From the NCBI GenBank assembly GCA_005240105.1, contig SBAT01000146.1:1-8926 (forward strand): a stretch of 8,926 nucleotides of DNA, read 5' to 3'. A program made the translations under genes and the position numbers. Below the pieces are notes generated by a model. It searched no databases. It was not told the DNA's origin and saw nothing but the letters and a program-made list of their open reading frames with translations. This document shows, one piece after another, positions 1-6,886 of this stretch. Source of the DNA: Chloroflexota bacterium. Lineage in GTDB: Bacteria > Cyanobacteriota > Vampirovibrionia > Obscuribacterales > Obscuribacteraceae. Every line of letters starts with the position of its first letter. The first letter of the stretch is position 1.

Positions 1-554
1 ATGTATATCCCGGCAAAGGCGTTGAAACGTTATTGGAGTCATTTAAATTGGCTTTGCAACAACACCAAAATCTACGCCTGGTCATAATTGGTGGCAGCCC
101 GACAATGCTTTTGAAAAGTATGGGACGCGCAGGCTATGCAGAAGAAATGCAGAGATTGGCAGAAGATCTAGGCGTTGCGGACAAGATAATCTGGACTGGT
201 GATTTTACGTTTGATAGCCAGATGCCGTCTCTTTATTTGCGCGCCGCTGATCTGGGAGTGATGCCCTGGGATTGGGGAGTGCATTTGAATAACAGCTCGT
301 TTGGCGCTGCGGCTTGCCACGGATTGCCGGTAATTACGACGGCTTCTTCAACTTCCGAAGATGTTTTTGTCGACAAGGAAAATGTCTATCTGTGTCCGCC
401 CAAGGATCCCCAAGCAGTCAGTCAGGCAATTAATCAGCTAATGGAAGATAAGGAGCTCTCGCAGAAGCTTTCCGAGGGTGCTCTTGTTTTGGCAAGGAAA
501 TGGTTTTCTTGGGACAAGGCTATTGATAAGACGTTGGTCTTGTACGTGGACTGA
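1..554 (+). CDS. Glycosyltransferase (GT-B fold), C-terminal part, 5' end outside window
   Basis: This is the donor-binding half of a GT-B glycosyltransferase that transfers a sugar from a nucleotide-sugar donor in the cytoplasm. The reading frame is open from base 3 and ends with TGA at 552-554, leaving 183 visible residues; the true start lies upstream. The first residues (YPGKGVETLLESF) match the usual start of the family C-terminal domain, followed by the beta-strand LVIIGG, then IIWTGDF and LYLRAADLGVMPW. The usual E-x7-E donor motif is replaced by NNSSFGAAACHGLPVITT, a variant seen in some family-4-like enzymes, so sugar specificity cannot be guessed. The final 40 residues form the normal closing helix. 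The stop lies 23 bases from the stop of the convergent FkbM gene, with no clear terminator between. The fold assignment is confident; the acceptor is unknown. Confidence 0.85.
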   Translation, partial: VYPGKGVETLLESFKLALQQHQNLRLVIIGGSPTMLLKSMGRAGYAEEMQRLAEDLGVADKIIWTGDFTFDSQMPSLYLRAADLGVMPWDWGVHLNNSSFGAAACHGLPVITTASSTSEDVFVDKENVYLCPPKDPQAVSQAINQLMEDKELSQKLSEGALVLARKWFSWDKAIDKTLVLYVD

Positions 555-577
555 CAACAACAGCCCTTTGACCTCGC

Positions 578-1447
578 TCAGGGACTAATAGTCAGAGCCT
601 TGTTTTCAAGGAGAAGCATGCCGCAAGTTTCCGGTTTCCCTTTTATCGTCACCGGACGCGGCGATACCACTTCTTGCAAAATTCGGAAATTTTTGGCTAG
701 CGCGAGCTCGTGCAATTGTTGCACGCCACCACCGCCGGTGTGCCATGAATGCCATTCAAGAATCACGTGTTTTGCTGATTTCAAAGTCTCATCGTAAGAC
801 GTTAAAAAGTCGAATTCCGATCCCTCTATATCTACTTTGATCAGGTCATATGGTCGTGACATGTACGATGTAAGATCTTTGGTATTGATCGTTTCCACGA
901 GCTGAACACTTGAATCGCCGTCACCTAAACTGGCTAGCGATGAAGACATATAGCTACGAACGGCAAATTCTGTTTTGCCTGGCGCGCTGGAAATGGCAAA
1001 CGGTAAAAATTGGAAAGAACTTTCGAGATGATTGTTGGCGATCAATTTTTTGACTTGATCGACTATGCGCGGATCCGGATCAATGAGTAGCGCCCTGCAG
1101 TCGTTGATGGCAAGACCGGACTTAAAGCGTTCGTAGAGAAGCCAGAGTGAAAAGAAGCCCGCATGGCAACCCAGGTCTATCCAGCGTTGAGGCAATCCAG
1201 TTAAGGAGACGACGTTTTCAAGCAGTGTCGCATATTCTCGTTCAAAAAAGATCTCTTCAAAGGACACCCAGAATTCAGCTGACGAAATTGGCGCTGACAG
1301 TCCAAAACCTAGAGGAACTGAAATTTCTAAGTCTTCGAAATGACGCTGTTTGAGATCGAAGACCACGCGACGCCGAATGTCCGGGATATCGAGCATGCCC
1401 CGTAAAGGACCGGCCGCTGTATGTCGCAAAATCCGTGTAAATTCCAT
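578..1447 (-). CDS. FkbM-family SAM-dependent methyltransferase, on the opposite strand to the operon
   Basis: This 289-residue protein is a probable O-methyltransferase of the FkbM family, whose members methylate sugar or polyketide hydroxyls with S-adenosylmethionine. The SAM-binding glycine motif is IDLGCHAGFFS (residues 90-100). LLIDPDP (120-126) is the acidic end of strand 2, which contacts the SAM ribose. YDLIKVDIEGSEFDFL (200-215) is the FkbM signature. ILEWHSWH (229-236) follows and may line the active site. The N-terminal 80 residues match no motif I recognise. ATG at 1447 is chosen because the family is usually this long and a promoter ends just upstream; there is no Shine-Dalgarno sequence. 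M18 (ATG at 1396) is an alternative start. The gene sits antisense between two glycosyltransferase genes, so it is transcribed separately, yet its family fits the locus. The family is clear; the substrate is inferred from context. Confidence 0.9.
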   Translation of the reverse strand: MEFTRILRHTAAGPLRGMLDIPDIRRRVVFDLKQRHFEDLEISVPLGFGLSAPISSAEFWVSFEEIFFEREYATLLENVVSLTGLPQRWIDLGCHAGFFSLWLLYERFKSGLAINDCRALLIDPDPRIVDQVKKLIANNHLESSFQFLPFAISSAPGKTEFAVRSYMSSSLASLGDGDSSVQLVETINTKDLTSYMSRPYDLIKVDIEGSEFDFLTSYDETLKSAKHVILEWHSWHTGGGGVQQLHELALAKNFRILQEVVSPRPVTIKGKPETCGMLLLENKALTISP

Positions 1448-1453
1448 GTATTA

Positions 1454-1482
1454 CTTGTATGCTTTTAAGTGTTGCCTGTCAA
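1454..1482 (-). promoter_or_regulatory. Putative sigma70-type promoter for the FkbM gene
   Basis: On the minus strand a perfect -35 box TTGACA (1477-1482) is followed, after a 17-base spacer, by TACAAG (1454-1459), which matches 4 of 6 bases of the -10 consensus but lacks the final T. The -10 box ends only six bases before the ATG at 1447. Transcription would therefore start at or within a base or two of the start codon, giving a leaderless or nearly leaderless mRNA, which agrees with the missing Shine-Dalgarno sequence. The boxes are seen directly; activity is inferred. Confidence 0.5.
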
Positions 1483-1490
1483 CATCTGTG

Positions 1491-2714
1491 ATGCCAATGA
1501 AAATCAATCTTTGCGGTATTAATTACGCGCCGGAGCTGACCGGGATTGGCGTTTATAACACGGGCTTGGCTGAATATTTGGCGCAGAGGGGAGAGCAGGT
1601 CACGATGGTGACTGGTTTCCCCTACTACCCCCAATGGCATCTTCTTGAAAAGGATGTGCCGCTTTATCGCACAGAGGCGATTAACGGTGTAACGGTTGCG
1701 CGCTGTGGATTGTTTGTGCCGGAAAAGCCAACACCATTTTTGAGGATTTTGCACGAGGGGTCATTTGTTGTTTCGTCGTTCCTAAGGCAACTTACATTGC
1801 CGGCTGCCGATGTATACGTTGTTGTTTCACCGCCTTTGTTGCTTGGTTTTGCTGCTTGGCTGTTGTGCTGGATCAAGAACCGTCCTTTTATTTTTCACGT
1901 GCAAGACTTGCAGCCTGATGCAGCGGCGGGATTGCTGATGTTGAAACAAGGATTTTTCCTAAAACTGCTTTACGCACTGGAAAAGTTTGCTTACCAGAAG
2001 GCCAAGCTCGTTTCGGCAATTAGTCCGGAAATGTGCAGCTTGATTGAAGCTAAAGGGGTTGCCAAAGACAAAGTAGTCCTATTCCCCAATTGGGTTGGTG
2101 ATTCTGTAGGTAGTGCTTTGGGATCTTGGAAAGCAAAAATGGGTATCGATGGAAACACATCTCTTGTTTCTTATGCTGGAAACATGGGTGTGAAGCAAGG
2201 GCTGCCGATTATTTTGCAAGCAGCCAAGCTTCTTGCCGACAAACCAGTAACTTTTGTAATTGCCGGTAATGGTGCAGATCTAGACAGGTTGCAGAAGTTC
2301 AAAGCTGAAAATGCCCTCAATAATGTCATCCTGCTTGATGTCTTACCGGAAGATGAGCATACGCAGTTTTTAACGGACAGTGATATTTGTTTGATTCCAC
2401 AGAAGAAGGGTGCGGCTACGGCATTTTTGCCAAGTAAGCTACTGAAGATGCTGGCGCTGGGACGTCCGGTCTTAGCCATTACTCAGGGTGAAGGAGCATT
2501 GGCTGCAGCAGTTGCCGAGGGTGAATTCGGCATGCGAGTAGAGCCTGATGATGAACGAGCACTTGCTGATGCTGTTATGACTCTTGCCGCAGATCAAAAC
2601 AGGCGTTCTCAGATGAGCGAGAAAGGCAAGCAGTATGTAAAACGTTTTTCGCAGGAAGTGGTTCTTGGTGATTTTCGCAATAAACTAAAACAACTGGTCG
2701 AGGGGCAAGCATGA
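1491..2714 (+). CDS. WcaI-like family-4 glycosyltransferase (GT-B), first gene of the operon
   Basis: This is a cytoplasmic glycosyltransferase related to WcaI of colanic acid synthesis, and it likely adds a sugar to a lipid-linked glycan at the inner membrane face. It has 407 residues from ATG 1491, the size I recall for WcaI. The N-terminal domain has the hallmark GINYAPELTGIGVYNTGLAEYL (residues 9-30, acceptor side) and FPYYPQW (43-49). A hydrophobic stretch LLLGFAAWLLCWI (116-128) could touch the membrane, followed by HVQDLQPDAA. The C-terminal domain has FPNWVG, YAGNMGVKQG, FVIAGNG and LPSKLLKMLALGRPV, where the usual E-x7-E is altered, as in this subfamily. The frame stays open back to 1350, but that extension lies antisense to the FkbM gene. 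ATG 1497 is an equally plausible start. Neither start has a clear Shine-Dalgarno sequence. The stop overlaps the next start as ATGA, with GAGGGG five bases ahead of it. Confidence 0.9.
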   Translation: MPMKINLCGINYAPELTGIGVYNTGLAEYLAQRGEQVTMVTGFPYYPQWHLLEKDVPLYRTEAINGVTVARCGLFVPEKPTPFLRILHEGSFVVSSFLRQLTLPAADVYVVVSPPLLLGFAAWLLCWIKNRPFIFHVQDLQPDAAAGLLMLKQGFFLKLLYALEKFAYQKAKLVSAISPEMCSLIEAKGVAKDKVVLFPNWVGDSVGSALGSWKAKMGIDGNTSLVSYAGNMGVKQGLPIILQAAKLLADKPVTFVIAGNGADLDRLQKFKAENALNNVILLDVLPEDEHTQFLTDSDICLIPQKKGAATAFLPSKLLKMLALGRPVLAITQGEGALAAAVAEGEFGMRVEPDDERALADAVMTLAADQNRRSQMSEKGKQYVKRFSQEVVLGDFRNKLKQLVEGQA

Positions 2715-3961
2715 TAGTTGTTAGCCATCCGACTGGTAATGCATTCTTACGAGCCATTCTGACAGGACTGGATCAGGCTGAGCAGTTATCAGAGTTCCAT
2801 ACAACACTTGCTTTCAATGAAGGTGATTTGCTGGTTGATCTTTTGCCGAAGAGCTTTGGCGATGAATTGCTTAGAAGACAATTCCCTATTGACCGCAAGA
2901 AAATATTCGTGCACCCGTTTAAGGAGTTGTTGAGGCTCATTGCACCAAGACTAGGACTTAGGTCGCTGGTTGAGCACGAAACAGGTCTTGCTTCTACTGA
3001 TGCGGTGTATAAGGACCTGGATAGCATAGTTGCCGGACGGTTAAAAGAAATCGCCAAGAATGAGGGCATAACCGGTGTCTATGCTTATGAAGATGCTGCT
3101 TTGCAGACGTTTGCCGCCGCGCGAGAATTAGGTGTTAAGTGCTTCTACGATTTACCAATTGCTTATTGGCAAACAGTACAGAAGCTCCTGGCAGAAGAAG
3201 CATCACGTTTGCCTAATTGGGAGCCCACTCTTGGCGGCACCAGAGATTCGAAAGAAAAGTTGGAACGCAAGACAGAAGAAGCAATGCTTGCGGATGCAAT
3301 TATTTGTCCGAGTAAGTTTGTCCGGGACTCGTTGCCGGAAAGTTTTCGCGCTAACAAGACTTGCCTAATTGCAGAATTTGGTACGCCGGAAATTGCAGTG
3401 CAAGAGCGTAGTTACAGCAGCAATACCAAATTAAGAGTGCTCTTTGCCGGTAGTATGGGTCAACGAAAGGGGCTTGCTGACTTGTTTCAGGCGATGAGGC
3501 TACTGAAGAGAAGCGATGTCGAGCTGGTTGTTATGGGTTCTCCTATCGCCAATATGGATTTCTACAGAAGCGAATATGCTGATTTTATTTATGAGCCGAC
3601 TAGACCGCATGGTGAAGTCTTGCGGTTGATGCAAACCTGCGATGTGTTTGTCCTGCCTTCCATTGTCGAAGGTAGAGCGCTCGTGCAACAAGAAGCAATG
3701 CTCTGTGGATTGCCGTTGATAGTAACTCCTAACGCCGGTGGTGATGATCTCATTGAGGAAGGCAAGACAGGGTTTTTGGTGCCGATACGATCTCCTGAGG
3801 CAATTGCTGAAAAAATCAGCTGGTGCGCTGACAATAAGTCTCAAATGCCGGAGATGGGTAAACAGGCGCGCGACAAAGCAATGTCTTTAACCTGGGACCG
3901 CTATCGCCAGATAGTTATGCCGGTGATAATGTCTATGTCTGAGGAATTGAAGAATGTTTGA
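2711..3961 (+). CDS. Family-4 glycosyltransferase (GT-B)
   Basis: This 416-residue retaining-type glycosyltransferase is probably cytoplasmic and acts on a surface glycan. The N-terminal half contains VYAYEDAALQTF (residues 123-134) and CFYDLPIAYW (144-153), then a charged linker and ADAIICPSKFVRDSLPE. I recall this combination from a family-4 subgroup in Cyanobacteria, Planctomycetes and Verrucomicrobia. The C-terminal donor domain starts at FAGSMGQRKGLADLF (245-259). It carries a full E-x7-E pair, E320 and E328, in EGRALVQQEAMLCGLPLIVT, then GGDDLIEEGKTGFLVP. No signal peptide or membrane helix is visible. The start ATG overlaps the previous stop by four bases and has GAGGGG (2700-2705) five bases upstream. 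The end overlaps the next gene by eight bases. The class is secure; donor and acceptor are unknown. Its tail (KISWCADN) resembles that of the next protein. Confidence 0.92.
   Translation: MIVVSHPTGNAFLRAILTGLDQAEQLSEFHTTLAFNEGDLLVDLLPKSFGDELLRRQFPIDRKKIFVHPFKELLRLIAPRLGLRSLVEHETGLASTDAVYKDLDSIVAGRLKEIAKNEGITGVYAYEDAALQTFAAARELGVKCFYDLPIAYWQTVQKLLAEEASRLPNWEPTLGGTRDSKEKLERKTEEAMLADAIICPSKFVRDSLPESFRANKTCLIAEFGTPEIAVQERSYSSNTKLRVLFAGSMGQRKGLADLFQAMRLLKRSDVELVVMGSPIANMDFYRSEYADFIYEPTRPHGEVLRLMQTCDVFVLPSIVEGRALVQQEAMLCGLPLIVTPNAGGDDLIEEGKTGFLVPIRSPEAIAEKISWCADNKSQMPEMGKQARDKAMSLTWDRYRQIVMPVIMSMSEELKNV
3941..3956 (+). promoter_or_regulatory. Ribosome binding site inside the preceding gene, setting the 3954 start
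   Basis: GAGGA at 3941-3945 lies eight bases before the ATG at 3954, all within the last codons of the upstream glycosyltransferase. This supports ATG 3954 and an eight-base gene overlap, so ribosomes ending the upstream gene could restart on the next one. Confidence 0.6.
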
Positions 3962-4994
3962 TCCGGCAAAATGGGCAGTCGTAGGACATAAGGACGATTC
4001 CGGTCTTGGCCGGCAAATGTCCGATGTACAGTCCGTTTTGAATATCGGCTATTATTTGGCCGTTCCTTCTGAGCGTTTGTTTGATTACCCGCTTACGGGT
4101 GACCGTGAACGATTGCTTGATCCAAATTTTTCCGATGATCAGGTTCGGGAAGTTCTTTCGGGACTGCAGGGGATCATCTTTCCCGAACGGCATGCCTGGC
4201 ATAAGAGCATGGTAAAGATAGCCAGAGAGCTGAATGTTAAAACAGTATGCATCCCCAATTGGGAATGGTTTAGAGGCACGGATGTAGAATGGCAATTGGT
4301 TGATTTGTTTGTTTGCCAATCACACTTCACAATGAAAGTGGTGGCAAGTTATAACTGGAAAAATCTTGTCTATATCCCTATAGCAATTGATATAAGTCGT
4401 TTTCCAGCCCGGTTAATTGAAGGCAAGGGTCGCCTCTTTGTACATAATGCCGGACTTGTTGATCAACAGGATCGCAAAGGCACTCGTGATACCATTCGGG
4501 CCTTTAAAAAGGTCAAACGCGATGACATCAGGTTGCTTGTCCGCATGCAAAAAGAGACGGAGCTTCCCAGTCTTGACTCTCGGATTGAGATCCAGGTTGG
4601 AAACCTGACAGATCCCGCCGAGCTATACATGACTGGGGATGTTGCGGTCCAGCCATCAAAAATGGAAGGCAATGGTTTTATGGTGCTTGAACCGTTGGTA
4701 ACGGGGATGCCTGTCATTACAACTGACTATCCGCCGATGAATGAGTATGTAACAACAAAAGAGTTGCTTGTGCGCAAGCGTTGGTTTAAGCGGAGAGCAT
4801 TCCCTACCCAATGGGTAAAACAAGCTCATCTGCGTTTACCTGATATAAATGATTTGGCGGCTAAAATCAATTGGTGCGCCGATAATGACTTGACTAAGAT
4901 TTCGCAGGAAAATAGAGAAAATTCGGAGTTGATATTCTCACCGGATAGCTTGCGCAGTCAATGGTATGCAGCTTTGGAGGGTCTTTGTAAATGA
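3954..4994 (+). CDS. Short GT-B glycosyltransferase with intact E-x7-E motif
   Basis: This 346-residue protein is a probable family-4-type glycosyltransferase. The N-terminal domain has VVGHKDDSGLGRQMSDV, whose SGLGR loop resembles the acceptor-side glycine loop of GT-B enzymes, then IPNWEWFRG (residues 100-107) and DLFVCQSHFT. The donor domain begins at FVHNAGLVDQQDRKGTRDTIRAF (from 162), with Arg174 and Lys175 before KGT at the position where the family binds donor phosphates. E238 and E246 form the E-x7-E pair in MEGNGFMVLEPLVTGMPVITT, followed by DYPPMNEYV. It is shorter than the usual 370-420 residues, mainly in the N-terminal half. ATG 3954 is supported by GAGGA eight bases upstream. 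It overlaps both neighbours (8 and 4 bases), implying co-translation. A basic stretch RKRWFKRR lies near residues 273-280. Function as a glycosyltransferase is likely; substrate is unknown. Confidence 0.85.
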   Translation: MFDPAKWAVVGHKDDSGLGRQMSDVQSVLNIGYYLAVPSERLFDYPLTGDRERLLDPNFSDDQVREVLSGLQGIIFPERHAWHKSMVKIARELNVKTVCIPNWEWFRGTDVEWQLVDLFVCQSHFTMKVVASYNWKNLVYIPIAIDISRFPARLIEGKGRLFVHNAGLVDQQDRKGTRDTIRAFKKVKRDDIRLLVRMQKETELPSLDSRIEIQVGNLTDPAELYMTGDVAVQPSKMEGNGFMVLEPLVTGMPVITTDYPPMNEYVTTKELLVRKRWFKRRAFPTQWVKQAHLRLPDINDLAAKINWCADNDLTKISQENRENSELIFSPDSLRSQWYAALEGLCK

Positions 4995-5824
4995 CAGCTC
5001 CGGAGAAAATTAGCGCATATGTCCCTTGCTATAACAATGCCTCGACCATAGCGCAAACTTTGCAGTCGTTGCAGTCACAGAGTGTGCCAATTGATGAGAT
5101 ATTTGTGATTGACGATGCTTCAACCGATGACTCGGTGCGGGTAGCAAGCGAGTGCGGCGTCAGAGTAATCAGCAACGACAATAACACTGGACGCGGTGCC
5201 GTCAGAGCGCAGGCTATGAGAATGGCCCGTAACGAGATTGTTTTTTGCGTTGATGGCAGCAAGGTTGTCGGTCCTAAATTTCTTGAGCATGCATTGTCAT
5301 GGCCGTTGACCGGTGCTGTCGCCGGTGTTTTTGGACGGATTGTTTTGAACCATACAAAATCCATTTCGGAAAGATGGGCAAACAGGCATATCTATGAAAT
5401 GATGTCTGGTACTACATCCAACCATCATGGACTTTTGGTGACGGCCGGATGTCTTCTGCGCCGCTCTGTCGTTGTAGAGGTGGGCAACTTTAACCGGATA
5501 TGCAAGCACAGCGAAGATCGTGAACTAGGACATAGATTACTGGCAGCTCAGTACGATGTTATCTTCGATCCGACACTGGCCATTGTGGATATAAGGCATC
5601 GGAATTTGAAAGATGTTTTGGAGACATACTGGCGTTGGCACGCTGGTGAAGGTGAAAGCGTGAGTGTGCCTGCATATTTGCGGCAGGTATTTTATTCAGT
5701 AAAGGTGTTGGCTGTAAGAGACATTAAAGCAGGGGATCCGATGGCTGCCTTAATTAGCTTGCTGTCTCCGCACTACCAGCTATGGCGTTCGGCTTTTAAC
5801 CGAAAAAATAGAAGGTTTAATTAA
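4991..5824 (+). CDS. Family-2 glycosyltransferase (GT-A fold, inverting)
   Basis: This 277-residue GT-A glycosyltransferase is the only one of that fold in the window and probably adds a beta-linked or otherwise inverted sugar. ISAYVPCYNNASTIAQTLQSL (7-27) is the start of the nucleotide-binding domain. EIFVIDDASTDDS (36-48) holds the UDP-contacting aspartates, and NTGRGAVRAQAM (65-76) follows. At the usual DxD metal site the sequence is VDGSKV, with D88 present but the second acid replaced by Ser90. TAGCLLRRSV leads into the catalytic-base region HSEDRELGHRLL, with E175 and D176. The tail YWRWHAGEGE plus a basic end (NRKNRR) may associate with the membrane. Its ATG overlaps the previous stop (ATGA) and has a strong GGAGGG (4976-4981) nine bases upstream. 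The TAA stop abuts the next ATG. Confidence 0.92.
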   Translation: MTAPEKISAYVPCYNNASTIAQTLQSLQSQSVPIDEIFVIDDASTDDSVRVASECGVRVISNDNNTGRGAVRAQAMRMARNEIVFCVDGSKVVGPKFLEHALSWPLTGAVAGVFGRIVLNHTKSISERWANRHIYEMMSGTTSNHHGLLVTAGCLLRRSVVVEVGNFNRICKHSEDRELGHRLLAAQYDVIFDPTLAIVDIRHRNLKDVLETYWRWHAGEGESVSVPAYLRQVFYSVKVLAVRDIKAGDPMAALISLLSPHYQLWRSAFNRKNRRFN

Positions 5825-6886
5825 ATGCCGCGTGTGTTAGTTGTTAACAATTATCCTCTTGCCGGAGTATGGCAAGAAATCAAAAACGGTCAAACTCCCG
5901 ATCAATACATCTATGGCATAAATTATTTCAGTGAGCGTAATTATCAAGTTGAGTTGATTGATTTTGCTCACGACCCGTTTTTGGCAACAATTCAGAATAC
6001 ATATAGCCGGCTGAGATTGCCACTGCCAATTGGCGATCTTGAGCAGCAATCACGTGTCTTGGCCAGCCGCGATGCTGACTTGATTTATGCTCCTTGCCAG
6101 ACGCAGACTTACATGTTGAGTTATATGCGTGCTCTTGGACTGCTTAAGACACCGCTTGTTTGTGTAGCTCACCAGCCGCTGAATAGGGGCTTGTTGGCAG
6201 CAGTAAGAGAACCATTTGTTAGGTTGACCGTACATGGTTACGATGCTTTTCCAGCCTTGAGCGAAGTCTTAAGTAAGAGCATAAATAAACGCGGACGAAA
6301 GTCCGAGCCACTTACTTGGGGACCAGATAGCAATTTCTATCCGCAGAACATTACCAATGGAGAGACAATTGTCGCTGCCGGCAGAACCGGTCGTGATTTT
6401 AAGATGTTCTCTAGAGCAGCATTGAGAGCTAATGCCTCGACTCATATTGTCTGCTTAAATAGCAGTTACAGCGAGGAATTGAAGAATGCAAGTACGGAAG
6501 TAACAGTGCGACCTGACGATAAGTTTTTGCCCTATCCGGAACTGGTGAAGATCTACGCTCAGGCGCGCGCCCTTGCAATACCTTTATACTCGGCGGATCA
6601 TCTTAATGGATTGTCCAGCCTGGTGGATGCTTTGGGAATGGGAAAGCCGGTAGTCATGACAAGAAATCCTTACATAGATGTTGATATAGAGGCATTAGGA
6701 GTTGGTCGCTGGGTTGAACCAAATGATGAAGATGGCTGGGTTGAGGCAATTCGTTTCTTTAAAGATAACCCTGAGGAAGCTTTTCAAATGGGGAAAAGAG
6801 GCAGAAGCCTGGTTGATGCCGGTTTAAATTCCAGAACATTTGCTAATCAAGTAATGGACATATTTGATCGGGTATTAAGTAAATGA
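5825..6886 (+). CDS. GT-B glycosyltransferase, family-4-like
   Basis: This 353-residue protein is a likely cytoplasmic glycosyltransferase. The N-terminal strand RVLVVNNYPLAG (3-14) leads into a divergent acceptor domain with DQYIYGINYFSERNYQVELIDF. LVCVAHQPLNRGLL and VHGYDAFPALSEVL precede the interdomain WGPDSNFYP (165-173), equivalent to the G(V/P)D..xF element of the family. VAAGRTGRDFKMF (183-195) opens the donor domain. The donor loop reads NGLSSLVDALGMGKPVVMT (261-279), in place of a normal E-x7-E; this GLSSLxDA form is found in several family-4-like enzymes. Start ATG 5825 directly follows the TAA of the previous gene, with GAAGG (5811-5815) nine bases upstream. The stop overlaps the next start as ATGA. 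Assignment to GT-B is good; the exact family and substrate are open. Confidence 0.85.
   Translation: MPRVLVVNNYPLAGVWQEIKNGQTPDQYIYGINYFSERNYQVELIDFAHDPFLATIQNTYSRLRLPLPIGDLEQQSRVLASRDADLIYAPCQTQTYMLSYMRALGLLKTPLVCVAHQPLNRGLLAAVREPFVRLTVHGYDAFPALSEVLSKSINKRGRKSEPLTWGPDSNFYPQNITNGETIVAAGRTGRDFKMFSRAALRANASTHIVCLNSSYSEELKNASTEVTVRPDDKFLPYPELVKIYAQARALAIPLYSADHLNGLSSLVDALGMGKPVVMTRNPYIDVDIEALGVGRWVEPNDEDGWVEAIRFFKDNPEEAFQMGKRGRSLVDAGLNSRTFANQVMDIFDRVLSK

Noticed and set aside
600..797. Small plus-strand frame with a Cys/His-rich stretch (PPPPVCHECH)
   Set aside because: It lies wholly antisense to the FkbM gene, over its Gly-run and His-Trp-His codons. No ribosome binding site; zinc-finger look is a shadow.
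1350..1490. In-frame N-terminal extension of the WcaI-like gene back to 1350
   Set aside because: The extension is antisense to the FkbM N-terminus, is rich in arginine and has no family similarity; the WcaI hallmark begins right after ATG 1491/1497.
2085..2094. Palindrome CCCAATTGGG, repeated at 4254-4263
   Set aside because: Both copies encode Pro-Asn-Trp of a conserved glycosyltransferase motif, so codon constraint explains them better than an operator.
3500..3844. Minus-strand 114-residue frame
   Set aside because: Antisense to the donor domain of a well-supported glycosyltransferase; composition is non-protein-like and no start signal is seen.
5798..5817. Possible small hairpin AACC/GGTT over the ribosome binding site of the 5825 gene
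   Set aside because: Only four base pairs with a 12-base loop; too weak to call a regulatory structure.
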